A stretch of DNA of 64,000 nucleotides, from assembly GCF_034387475.1 (NCBI RefSeq), contig NZ_JAXCIL010000001.1, positions 2,294,001 through 2,358,000 of the forward strand, written 5' to 3'. Below, piece by piece: positions 1 through 7,114 of this stretch. Position 1 is the stretch's first letter; every line of letters begins with the position of its first letter. The notes beneath the pieces are model-generated. The model ran no database searches and was not told where the DNA came from. It saw only the letters and a list, made by a program, of their open reading frames with translations. The DNA comes from Pseudomonas sp. Teo4 (lineage in GTDB: Bacteria; Pseudomonadota; Gammaproteobacteria; Pseudomonadales; Pseudomonadaceae). The translations under genes were made by a program, and so were the position numbers.

Positions 1-236
1 CAATCAAGGCCACGGGGTTTGTCCAGGTTGTAGAAATACGCCGTCGATACACCGAGTGATTCGCTGATAGCCGTCAAGTCCGCCACAGTCGGGCGCGACA
101 CGCCCCGCTCGACCTGGGAAAGAAAGCCAACCGAGCGACCAATGCGTTGAGCCAGCTCGCCCAGTGTCAGACCTTTGAACTTGCGCAGATCGCGAATGAG
201 CACTGCCAGCTCTTCGACTTCTTCGTGAACCTTCAT
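1..236 (-). CDS. XRE/PuuR-type transcriptional regulator, N-terminal part (runs off window)
   Basis: Only the first 78 codons lie in the window; the ATG is at 236 and the gene continues past base 1. The visible part is a helix-turn-helix of the XRE class (about residues 10-65, with LTLGELAQRIGRSVGFLSQ as the HTH core), followed by STAYFYNLDKPRG, which leads into the cupin half in PuuR-like proteins. It differs at only about 16 of 78 positions from the complete regulator at 4021-4575, so the two are close paralogues bracketing the polyamine genes. The family consists of repressors that sense polyamines or their gamma-glutamyl derivatives. That this copy controls its own downstream polyamine or transport genes outside the window is inference. 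Confidence 0.85.
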   Translation of the reverse strand, partial: MKVHEEVEELAVLIRDLRKFKGLTLGELAQRIGRSVGFLSQVERGVSRPTVADLTAISESLGVSTAYFYNLDKPRGLD

Positions 237-321
237 GCTTCAACCTTAAAACAAAAAATACCGTATACCCTGCAAAGCCCGGCACGGCAATTGGCCGTAG
301 CGACTGTCTGAGCACACGAAA

Positions 322-353
322 CCCACGGCAGGGGGAGCTGCCCCTGCCGTGGG
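322..353 (-). terminator. Rho-independent-like hairpin after spuC
   Basis: A perfect 13-bp inverted repeat (CCCACGGCAGGGG at 322-334 and its complement at 341-353) with a 6-base loop. It lies 8 bases downstream of the transaminase stop. On the minus strand it is followed by TTTCGTGTG, a weak T-tract. It separates the polyamine operon from the next regulator gene. Confidence 0.7.
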
Positions 354-361
354 CTACATCC

Positions 362-1720
362 TCAACGAATGGCCTGGTACGTCAGGTCCAGGCACTTGCG
401 GGCCTTTTCCACCAGTTCGTCGATCTCTTCAATGCTGATGACCAGCGGCGGCGCGATGATCATGGTGTCACCCACTGCGCGCATGATCAGGCCGTTGTCG
501 AAGCAGTGCTGACGGCAGATCATGCCGACACCCAGGCCTTCGTAACGGGCCCGTGTGGCCTTGTCTTTCACCAGCTCGATGGCACCCAGCATGCCCAAAC
601 CGCGCACTTCGCCCACCAGCGGGTGGTCGGCCAGCTCGCGCAGACGCTTTTGCAGGTAGGGTGCGGTTTGTTCGCGAACCTGCTCGATGATTTTTTCATC
701 GCGCAGGATGCGCAGGTTTTCCAGGCCTACAGCAGCCGCCACCGGGTGGCCGGAATAGGTGAAGCCGTGGTTGAAGTCACCGCCTTCGCCAAGCACTTTG
801 GCCACTTCGTCACGCACGATCACACCGCCCATGGGGATGTAGCCGGAGGTGAGGCCCTTGGCGATGGTCATCAGGTCGGGCTTGAGGTCGTAGTAGTCGG
901 TACCGAACCACTGGCCGGTACGGCCAAAGCCGCAGATCACTTCGTCAGCGACGAACAGGATGTCGTACTTGGCCAGGATCTCCTTGACCTTCGGCCAGTA
1001 GGTCTGTGACGGGATGATCACCCCACCCGCGCCCTGGATCGGTTCGGCGATGAAGGCGGCGACATTGTCCACGCCAACCTGCAGGATCTTCGCCTCCAGC
1101 TGTTCGGCGGCCCACACGCCGAATTCGGCTTCGGTCATGTCGCCACCTTCGCCATACCAGTACGGCTGCGGGATGTGCACGATATCCGGGATCAAACCGC
1201 CTTGCTGGTGCATGCCGCTCATGCCGCCCAGGCCCGCACCCGCCACGGTGGAACCGTGGTAGCCGTTGATACGGCCAATGATGACCTTCTTGTCCTTCTT
1301 GCCTTTGATCGCCCAGTAATGGCGAACCATGCGCAGCACGGTGTCGTTGCCTTCCGAGCCGGAGCCGGTGAAGAACACATGGCTCATGCCTTGCGGGGCC
1401 ACGTCGGCAATCGCCTTGGCCAACTCCAGCGCTGGCGGGTGGGCAGTCTGGAAGAACAGGTTGTAGTACGGCAGTTCCTTCATCTGCTTGCTGGCCACCT
1501 CGGCCAACTCGTCACGGCCATAGCCAACTGCCACGCACCACAGGCCAGCCATGCCATCGAGGATCTTGTTGCCTTCGCTGTCCCACAAGTACACGCCCTT
1601 GGCCGAGGTGATGATACGCGGGCCTTTCTCGGCAAGTTGTTTGACATCGCTGAACGGTGCCAGGTGATGGTCACGGCTCATGGCTTGCCAGGCAAGCGTC
1701 TGCGAATTCTTTTCACTCAT
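362..1720 (-). CDS. spuC: Polyamine (putrescine):pyruvate aminotransferase, class III
   Basis: 452-residue fold-type I PLP transaminase of the omega-amino-acid:pyruvate/SpuC group. It moves the terminal amino group of putrescine or related diamines to pyruvate, giving aminobutyraldehyde and alanine in the cytoplasm. Visible hallmarks are the PLP-phosphate loop TGSGSEGND (about 118-126), the aspartate in VADEVICGFGRTG (Asp259) that contacts the pyridine nitrogen, and the Schiff-base lysine in TIAKGLTSGY (Lys288). The ATG at 1720 is preceded by GGAGAG. It is the last gene of a co-oriented series after the PuuD-like and PuuA-like genes, so this cluster seems to hold both transamination and gamma-glutamylation functions. 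Exact diamine preference cannot be read from sequence. Confidence 0.9.
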   Translation of the reverse strand: MSEKNSQTLAWQAMSRDHHLAPFSDVKQLAEKGPRIITSAKGVYLWDSEGNKILDGMAGLWCVAVGYGRDELAEVASKQMKELPYYNLFFQTAHPPALELAKAIADVAPQGMSHVFFTGSGSEGNDTVLRMVRHYWAIKGKKDKKVIIGRINGYHGSTVAGAGLGGMSGMHQQGGLIPDIVHIPQPYWYGEGGDMTEAEFGVWAAEQLEAKILQVGVDNVAAFIAEPIQGAGGVIIPSQTYWPKVKEILAKYDILFVADEVICGFGRTGQWFGTDYYDLKPDLMTIAKGLTSGYIPMGGVIVRDEVAKVLGEGGDFNHGFTYSGHPVAAAVGLENLRILRDEKIIEQVREQTAPYLQKRLRELADHPLVGEVRGLGMLGAIELVKDKATRARYEGLGVGMICRQHCFDNGLIMRAVGDTMIIAPPLVISIEEIDELVEKARKCLDLTYQAIR

Positions 1721-1788
1721 CGACTTCTCTCCATCAACATACGCAGCCGGGCTGCGGGAATATTGTTTTATTCAAAAACGGCCAATAA

Positions 1789-2562
1789 TCAGGCGGACTT
1801 CAACATCAGCTGGCGCAATACCGAACGTTGCCGGCAGGCTTTTCCAAATGACTGGAAGATCGTCAGGTAATGTGGGTTTTCAAGTACCTGAAACTCCGGG
1901 TGCCATTGCACGGCCAGGGCAAAACCCTTGCTGCCTTCCACCGAAATCGCTTCTACCAATCCGTCCGGCGCCAGCGCTTCAACCCTCAGCCCTGGCGCCA
2001 GTACATCGATGCCCTGGCCATGGATGGAATTGACGTCGATGACCGGCGGCAAGCCCATGCGGTCCATCATGCCGCCCGGCTGAATGTGCATCTTGTGGCG
2101 CGGGCCATATTGCTTTTCCAGGGGTTCATCCTTGCCTTCACGGTGGTCCATGAATGCACCGGTCTCGTGAACTTTCTGGTGCAGGGTCCCTCCCAGCGCC
2201 ACGTTCATTTCCTGAAACCCACGGCAAATGCCGAGCACCGGAACACCAGCAGCAATAGCCGCACGCATCAGCGGCAAGGTCGTGGCATCACGCAGGGGGT
2301 CGTGATGGGTACCCGGCGCACTGGCCGGGCCGTTGTAATGGAACGGTTCTATATTCGACGGCGAGCCGGTAAAGATCAGCCCATCCACCGTGTCAATTAT
2401 GTCGGCGGGATCCATCAAGTCAGCGAGACTGGGAATCACGATAGGCAAACCACACGCCGCCTTTGCCGCCGCGCGCGCATACTTCTCGCTGATAGTCTGG
2501 GTTGCATGCAGTTCAATCATGCTCGTGCATGCAGTGATGCCGATAACTGGCACACGTGGCAT
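1789..2562 (-). CDS. puuD: Gamma-glutamyl-GABA hydrolase-like class I glutamine amidotransferase (peptidase C26)
   Basis: 257 residues. The family hydrolyses gamma-glutamyl-gamma-aminobutyrate to glutamate and GABA, the last step of the gamma-glutamylated putrescine route. The nucleophile elbow is GVPVLGICRGFQ (Cys113) and the catalytic histidine is in AVQWHPEF (His221). An open frame extends 22 codons further upstream, but the ATG at 2562 has a strong GGAGGA five to six bases before it and begins the conserved strand VPVIGITAC, so I use it. It lies between the PuuA-like ligase (84-bp gap) and the transaminase (68-bp gap), all co-oriented. Confidence 0.88.
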   Translation of the reverse strand: MPRVPVIGITACTSMIELHATQTISEKYARAAAKAACGLPIVIPSLADLMDPADIIDTVDGLIFTGSPSNIEPFHYNGPASAPGTHHDPLRDATTLPLMRAAIAAGVPVLGICRGFQEMNVALGGTLHQKVHETGAFMDHREGKDEPLEKQYGPRHKMHIQPGGMMDRMGLPPVIDVNSIHGQGIDVLAPGLRVEALAPDGLVEAISVEGSKGFALAVQWHPEFQVLENPHYLTIFQSFGKACRQRSVLRQLMLKSA

Positions 2563-2646
2563 ATCATCCTCCGGCAAATCAATATTGCGAGTTATATTCA
2601 AACTTTGTGAGTAGAGGGTGCAGCGCAATTACTTGAATATTAAAAC

Positions 2647-3993
2647 TTACAAGAACCAGCGATATTCGCGCGCATTGATTTCATTCAGAAAGTCCAATTG
2701 CTCCTGGTATTTGTTTTCGCAGTAGACCATCACGAACTCACTGCCCAGCCCCTCGTTGACCACGGGGTGGTGGCGCATGGCGGCCACGGCGCTCAGCGCG
2801 TCCTTGGGGAAGTCGATGCCACTCTTGCGGTTGTCGTTCAGCGGCGCGATGGGTTCGATGCCGCGCTCCAGGCCATGCTCCATGCCGGTCAGGATGGCAG
2901 CCAGTACCAGGTACGGGTTGGCGTCGGCGCCGGCGAGCCGGTGTTCGATACGCAGGTTGCGTGAGTCGGACTCGGGAATGCGGATGCACGCATCGCGGTC
3001 TTCGAAGCCCCAGCTCGCAACGCTGGCAGCATTGACCATGGCGCCATAGCGGCGATAGGCATTGTGGTTGGGGGCGAAGATCGGCATGCAATGGGGCAGC
3101 AGATCCAGGCAGCCCGCCACCGCATGGCGCAGGTTGCGCTGCTCACGGCCGGCCAGGATGTTGTTGCCGGCATCGTCGTACAGGCTTACATGCACATGCA
3201 TGCCGCTGCCCGGGGCGTCGAGGTAAGGCTTGCTCATGAAGCTTGCGCGGTAGCCGTGTTTCATCGCCACACCGCGGGTACTGCGACAGAACAGCGCCGA
3301 CCAATCCGCCGCACTCAGCGCATCGTCACTGTGGGAGAAGTTGATTTCGAATTGGCCCGGGCCCAGTTCTGCCGTGATGACGTTTGCCGGTACACCCTGC
3401 TCATTGGCGACATCGACCATCTCATGCAGCACGGACGAGAATCGCGACAGCCGTTCGATATGCATGTTCGGCTGGTCATCTTCATCATCGGTCGCAGTGT
3501 CGCGTGGGAACTGCGGCAGGCCGTCCTTGAGCTTGCGATCGAACAGGTAGAACTCAAGCTCGAACGCCACCACCGGGCGGATACCGCGCTTGGCCAGGCG
3601 TTGCACCACACGGGCCAAAACTTCACGGGGTTCGAACTCGATAGGCTTATCGGTGCCATCCGAGGTCATCAGCATCTGCGCGATCACTTCCTTTTCCCAG
3701 CGTACCGGCTTCAACGTACCGGGCACCAGGCGCCGAGCCGCATCCGGGTCGCCATCGGCGAAGCAATAGTCACCAATTGGGTAGAGGCCACCCTGGGTGC
3801 CCAGCAACACACAGTTCTGAGGCACCTTCAGCGGCGCCCCCGCGGCCACTTTTTCAAGCATGTCCAGCGGGTAGCGCTTGCCATAGAAGTGCCCGGGAAT
3901 ATCCAGTGCAATCAGGTCGACATAACGTACTTCTGGATGTTTCGCGCGGAAAGAGCGCACTTCAGTCAACAGATCCGGAAAGATGAGACTCAT
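2647..3993 (-). CDS. puuA: Glutamine synthetase-family gamma-glutamyl-polyamine ligase (PuuA/SpuI-like)
   Basis: 448 residues, the usual length for gamma-glutamylpolyamine synthetases. These ligate glutamate to putrescine or related polyamines using ATP. Seen: the beta-grasp N-terminal region (about 1-110), then catalytic-domain motifs AFELEFYLFD, ELGPGQFEINF, GSGMHVHVSL, PNHNAYRRYG and NLRIEHRLAGADANPYL, typical of the ATP/glutamate site. It is not the nitrogen-assimilatory GlnA, because it lacks that protein's adenylylation-loop surroundings and sits among polyamine genes. The gene starts 27 bp after the PuuR-like regulator on the same strand, which suggests co-transcription or regulation from the same promoter region. 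Confidence 0.88.
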   Translation of the reverse strand: MSLIFPDLLTEVRSFRAKHPEVRYVDLIALDIPGHFYGKRYPLDMLEKVAAGAPLKVPQNCVLLGTQGGLYPIGDYCFADGDPDAARRLVPGTLKPVRWEKEVIAQMLMTSDGTDKPIEFEPREVLARVVQRLAKRGIRPVVAFELEFYLFDRKLKDGLPQFPRDTATDDEDDQPNMHIERLSRFSSVLHEMVDVANEQGVPANVITAELGPGQFEINFSHSDDALSAADWSALFCRSTRGVAMKHGYRASFMSKPYLDAPGSGMHVHVSLYDDAGNNILAGREQRNLRHAVAGCLDLLPHCMPIFAPNHNAYRRYGAMVNAASVASWGFEDRDACIRIPESDSRNLRIEHRLAGADANPYLVLAAILTGMEHGLERGIEPIAPLNDNRKSGIDFPKDALSAVAAMRHHPVVNEGLGSEFVMVYCENKYQEQLDFLNEINAREYRWFL

Positions 3994-4020
3994 CTTCTTA
4001 TCCTTGTGATGTGAACGAAT

Positions 4021-4575
4021 TCAATTGAATACCCAGAGCACGCGGCAGGGCTTGTCCGTCAGGTTGGCGTAACGCAAGTGCGCGTGGGGCTGCAGCTGGA
4101 AGCTGTCGTCGGCATGGAGTGTCACGGCGTCGCTGTCGTCCAGCCACACCGTCAGTTCGCCCTCGAGCACGAAACAGCCCTGCTCCGAACGGTCGCTCAG
4201 GTACTGATCACCACTGGTCGCGCCCGGCTCAAGACGGCTGTCGAGCATGGAGAAGGCACCGGCGATGGTGGGTGACGCCAGCACATCGGTAATGCCCGAG
4301 CCGAAGTACAACGTGCGCCGCTCATGAGGGCGAGTCACCCAACTGACTGCGCGCGGCTTGCTCAGGTTGTAGAAGTAGGCGGTCGATACGCCCAGTGCTT
4401 CGCTGATGGCGGTGAGGTCCGCCACGGTTGGGCGCGAAACACCCTGTTCGACCTGGGAAAGATAGCCAACCGATCGATCGGCGCGCTCAGCCAGCTCGTC
4501 CAACGTCAGGTGCTTGAACTTGCGCAGATCGTGAATAAGGATCGCGAGGGCTTCAACCTCTTCGTGCATCTTCAT
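4021..4575 (-). CDS. puuR: PuuR-like XRE-cupin repressor of polyamine catabolism
   Basis: 184 residues, nearly the length of E. coli PuuR. An N-terminal XRE helix-turn-helix (about 10-65) is followed by a small cupin (about 105-184: DQYLSDRSEQGCFVLEGEL, then HADDSFQLQPHAHLRY), the ligand-sensing half. It leads the co-oriented puuA-puuD-spuC genes. A strong palindromic element sits 15-64 bp upstream of its start (4590-4639), fitting autoregulation and control of the whole series. The polyamine-responsive role is inferred from family and neighbours. Confidence 0.87.
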   Translation of the reverse strand: MKMHEEVEALAILIHDLRKFKHLTLDELAERADRSVGYLSQVEQGVSRPTVADLTAISEALGVSTAYFYNLSKPRAVSWVTRPHERRTLYFGSGITDVLASPTIAGAFSMLDSRLEPGATSGDQYLSDRSEQGCFVLEGELTVWLDDSDAVTLHADDSFQLQPHAHLRYANLTDKPCRVLWVFN

Positions 4576-4589
4576 CGCTCAGGGCTGCC

Positions 4590-4639
4590 GTGAAATTATT
4601 TGATTTATTTTTCATGAAAAAATACATGAAAAATTTCAC
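4590..4639. promoter_or_regulatory. Nested palindrome, candidate operator of the PuuR-like regulator
   Basis: A perfect 10-bp inverted repeat, ATTTTTCATG (4607-4616) and CATGAAAAAT (4625-4634), with an 8-bp spacer. It is flanked by a second pair, GTGAAATT (4590-4597) and AATTTCAC (4632-4639). It lies just upstream of the regulator's start codon in an AT-rich stretch that would hold the operon promoter. Binding by the PuuR-like protein is inferred from position and symmetry. Confidence 0.6.
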
Positions 4640-4642
4640 GAG

Positions 4643-4855
4643 TCAAGCCAGGTGCGATTTTCTGTCTCCGTGACCGGCAGGTGGAGATGCCTTGGAGCAG
4701 GTTTGCTCAGCCATGGCCGCCACGAATACCAGTGCAATTTCAAACGAGCCGGTAGCCTGGAGAATCAAGCCGACGATGATCAGCGTGGAGATCCCGACAG
4801 TATTGCCAAAGCCGTTGAACACGCCCCCGCACGGGCCGGAATTAGTGGCGGCGAT
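4643..4855 (-). pseudogene. Remnant of an MFS transporter (anion:cation symporter type), C-terminal fragment
   Basis: Read on the minus strand from 4855, 49 codons give a sequence typical of transmembrane segments 11-12 of ACS-family permeases (NSGPCGGVFNGFGNTVGIST, then a hydrophobic stretch and TGSFEIALVFVAAM, to about 4709). The frame then drifts into unrelated residues and stops at 4643. No start codon, no upstream half and no proper last helix remain. The 5' side abuts an IS3-type end at 4861, suggesting disruption by transposition followed by deletion. Confidence 0.65.
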
Positions 4856-4860
4856 CCAGG

Positions 4861-4951
4861 ATCATGTTCAGCGAGCTTGAACTGCTCGGTGTAGTTGCCC
4901 ATAGATCCCCCCAAGGGTTGAATTTGTGTCCAACTTCTTGGGGGCAGTCCA
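4861..4951 (-). mobile_element. Truncated left end of an IS3-family (IS150-like) insertion sequence
   Basis: On the minus strand the segment starts with TGGACTGCCCCC at 4951, an inverted-repeat end typical of IS3-group elements. It then has GGGGGAT upstream of an ATG at 4902 that begins MGNYTEQFKLAEHD, like the first residues of IS3 OrfA transposases. The reading frame loses transposase similarity at about 4861. No right end or further transposase is present, so this is a dead relic. Confidence 0.6.
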
Positions 4952-4954
4952 CTC

Positions 4955-5042
4955 TGTGGAGGCGGGTCTACCCGCGAAGCAGGCAACGTGGAGGATGGCA
5001 CGGGCTACGCCCGTGTTCGCGGGTAAACCCGCTCCCACAGGG
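4955..5042. repeat. Pair of inverted REP elements (P. putida type)
   Basis: Two opposed copies of the P. putida REP unit: TGTGGAGGCGGGTCTACCCG-type at about 4955-4984 and TTCGCGGGTAAACCCGCTCC-type at about 5015-5042. Each can form a hairpin around CGGGT..ACCCG. The GC-rich core and extragenic location match the known species-specific element. Confidence 0.85.
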
Positions 5043-5119
5043 ATCGCGCAGCTTTTTAGAAACTGAGCAAGACAGTTGCGCCCACAGAACTGTCTCCAGC
5101 CTCCAGGCTTGTGCGGTAA

Positions 5120-5164
5120 CTGTGGGAGCCGGGCTTGCCGGCGATGGGCCGCGAGCGGCCCCAC
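5120..5164. repeat. REP-like palindromic repeat
   Basis: CTGTGGGAGCCGGGCTTGCC is followed by a second dyad GGGCCGC-gag-CGGCCC. It forms two adjacent hairpins of the type scattered between Pseudomonas genes. It lies downstream of the small membrane-protein gene ending at 5205 and may help end its transcript. Confidence 0.6.
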
Positions 5165-5204
5165 ATCCAGGTGGCCGCCCCGACCCTGACAGTCAAACCT
5201 GCTC

Positions 5205-5609
5205 TTAGGCCCGATTGTGTGTCCCCGCCCGATCGGCCGATTGCGAGCGGGGCGTCAAGATGGCCAAAGCAACCGCCACGATCAAGAGCGCCGGCACGTC
5301 ACCCACCAAATGCCCCATTTGCCCCGGCTGGGTGACCGCCTGGACGGCCATGACTCCTCCGTGTACAGCGCTGGACCAAGCGGTAAACCAGATCAGGCTC
5401 AGATTGGCCAATGGATCAGGTGCGGCCAGCATCAAGAACACGCCAAGGGTGGCGTAGATGCCAACGATCATCATCGGGTAGTCCGAGTGACCAGCGTGCC
5501 AGGCCCAGCCGGAGGGCCAGGCCAACATAAGTGGGTAGAGAGCAAGGCACGCGAGGCCAGCTAAAACTAGAACAACGCGCAAATACCTGAGGCGATCGGC
5601 TTCGGTCAT
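5205..5609 (-). CDS. Small integral membrane protein, four predicted helices
   Basis: 134 residues with about four hydrophobic helices (around 9-31, 44-64, 68-87 and 104-118), a charged N-terminus (MTEADRLRYLR) and a polar C-terminal tail. AGGAG precedes the ATG at 5609. It resembles unnamed small membrane proteins (DUF6632-like) common in proteobacteria; no catalytic motif is seen. It is co-oriented with the MHS transporter upstream but 92 bp away. Function unknown. Confidence 0.7.
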   Translation of the reverse strand: MTEADRLRYLRVVLVLAGLACLALYPLMLAWPSGWAWHAGHSDYPMMIVGIYATLGVFLMLAAPDPLANLSLIWFTAWSSAVHGGVMAVQAVTQPGQMGHLVGDVPALLIVAVALAILTPRSQSADRAGTHNRA

Positions 5610-5701
5610 GGCGGACTCCTCTTTGGGTCCAACTCCAAGTTGCCCCCAGTGTGGTAATAATACCTTCTGGATCCACTGAAAACCGCAATGTGCAACGACT
5701 T

Positions 5702-7060
5702 CTATTTTTTGCCGCCAATGCCCATTAGCGCCGTAGCAACTTCACCTCCACCCGCAACCCCATCAGGTTCTTCATCGATTTCCGCCATGCTCAACCGCGA
5801 TGTCTCACGTAGCTTCAACGAGCACACTGCGACTAATGTAAGCGCCCCTGCTCCATACAACGCCACACCCAGCGGGTTGTGGTCAGTGAGGATAAGGATC
5901 GCCGTGGCGATACTCGATGCGGTACCCCCACCCAACGCCGCGCCGATCTGGTAACTGGCCGAGATCCCCGAGTAGCGCATGCTGCGTGGGAACTGCTCGC
6001 CCAGAAACGCTGGGATCGGCCCTTGGGTCGCGCCCATCAGCAGGCCGGTCAGGCTGTAGGCGCACAGCGCAATGCCAAAGCTCTTCATGCCGACCAGCTC
6101 GAAGAAGGCAAACAACCCCAAAGCCATAACCACGGAGCCGAACGTCATAACCATACGCCGGCCCAGGCGGTCGGACAGGTAGCCGAATAGAGGTGCGGAA
6201 AACACGATAGCGATCGACAACGTCAGGTCGAACATCAGTGCCTCGGTGCTGCCATAACCCACCTGGGTGGCGTACGTCAGGAAGAACGTGCTGCCAATGT
6301 AGGCAATGGTGCAGTAGCCGAAGGCGATGCCGGTGCACAACAGCAGCTGCCGTGGGCGCTGGCGCAGGGCCTCGGCCAGTGGCGCGCGTACCGGCTTGAC
6401 CGCTGGGATGGCAACGGGTGTCGGCGATTTGAGGCGGGCGTACAGGCCGACCAGCACCAAGGTGCCACCGAGCCAGAACGGGATGCGCCAAGCAAAGTCC
6501 ACCAGGTTGTCGTCGAAGGCGGCACTGACGATGGCGAAGACCGCCGCACCGAAGATGCCGCCAACGCCAATGCCCATGCTCGTGAAGCTACCCCATAGCC
6601 CTCGCCTGCCCGGCGGTGCGGATTCGATGCCGAACAGCGCGGCACCGCCCCACTCCCCGCCCGCGGCGAAGCCCTGGACCAGGCGCAGCACCACCAGCAG
6701 GATCGGCGCTGCCACACCGATACTGGCGTGGGTTGGCAAGCAACCGATGAGGAAGGTGCTAAGGCCCATCAGCAGCAAGGTCGCGACCAGCACTTTCTGC
6801 CGGCCGATACGGTCGCCGAAGTGACCGAACACCAGCCCGCCCAGTGGCCGGGCGAAGAAGCCGGCGCCAAAGGCGCTGAAGGCCACCAGGGTGGCCGTCA
6901 GGTGGTCCATCTGGGGGAAGAACACCTGAGGAAACACCAGCGCGGCGGCGGTGCCGTAGATGATGAAGTCGTAGAACTCCAGCGCCGTGCCCATGCCAGA
7001 GACGCAGAAGGTCCGGAAGGCGGAGCGGGAAGACGCCGAGTGGGAATGGTCCGCATACAT
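5702..7060 (-). CDS. MFS transporter, metabolite:H+ symporter (MHS/ShiA-ProP-like) family
   Basis: 452 residues with 12 predicted membrane helices. The N-terminus carries the MHS signature: GTALEFYDFIIYGTAAALVF (helix 1), then GHFGDRIGRQKVL between helices 2 and 3 (the MFS A-motif) and RLVQGFAAGGEWGGAALFGI (helix 4). The second A-motif is GYLSDRLGRRMVM. MHS proteins import organic acids or zwitterions such as shikimate, citrate or betaine with protons. The gene follows the C45 acyltransferase gene with a 54-bp gap containing a hairpin, so uptake of that enzyme's substrate or product is a reasonable inference. Confidence 0.88.
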   Translation of the reverse strand: MYADHSHSASSRSAFRTFCVSGMGTALEFYDFIIYGTAAALVFPQVFFPQMDHLTATLVAFSAFGAGFFARPLGGLVFGHFGDRIGRQKVLVATLLLMGLSTFLIGCLPTHASIGVAAPILLVVLRLVQGFAAGGEWGGAALFGIESAPPGRRGLWGSFTSMGIGVGGIFGAAVFAIVSAAFDDNLVDFAWRIPFWLGGTLVLVGLYARLKSPTPVAIPAVKPVRAPLAEALRQRPRQLLLCTGIAFGYCTIAYIGSTFFLTYATQVGYGSTEALMFDLTLSIAIVFSAPLFGYLSDRLGRRMVMTFGSVVMALGLFAFFELVGMKSFGIALCAYSLTGLLMGATQGPIPAFLGEQFPRSMRYSGISASYQIGAALGGGTASSIATAILILTDHNPLGVALYGAGALTLVAVCSLKLRETSRLSMAEIDEEPDGVAGGGEVATALMGIGGKK

Positions 7061-7081
7061 TGTTGTTGTTCTCGTTCAGCG

Positions 7082-7106
7082 GGTGCCGCCCGAGGCAGGC
7101 GGCACC
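7082..7106. terminator. Intercistronic hairpin between acyltransferase and transporter genes
   Basis: GGTGCCGCC (7082-7090), a 7-base loop, then GGCGGCACC (7098-7106): a perfect 9-bp stem with no T-tract. It lies in the 54-bp gap between co-oriented genes and could be a partial terminator or an mRNA-stabilising structure. Confidence 0.4.
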
Positions 7107-7114
7107 GGGTGGGC

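Noticed and set aside
5620-5655. Second IS end (GTCCAACTCCAAGTTGCCCC) before the small membrane-protein gene
   Set aside because: It resembles the IS3 end at 4928-4951 only loosely and is not in inverted orientation, so it cannot be the partner end.
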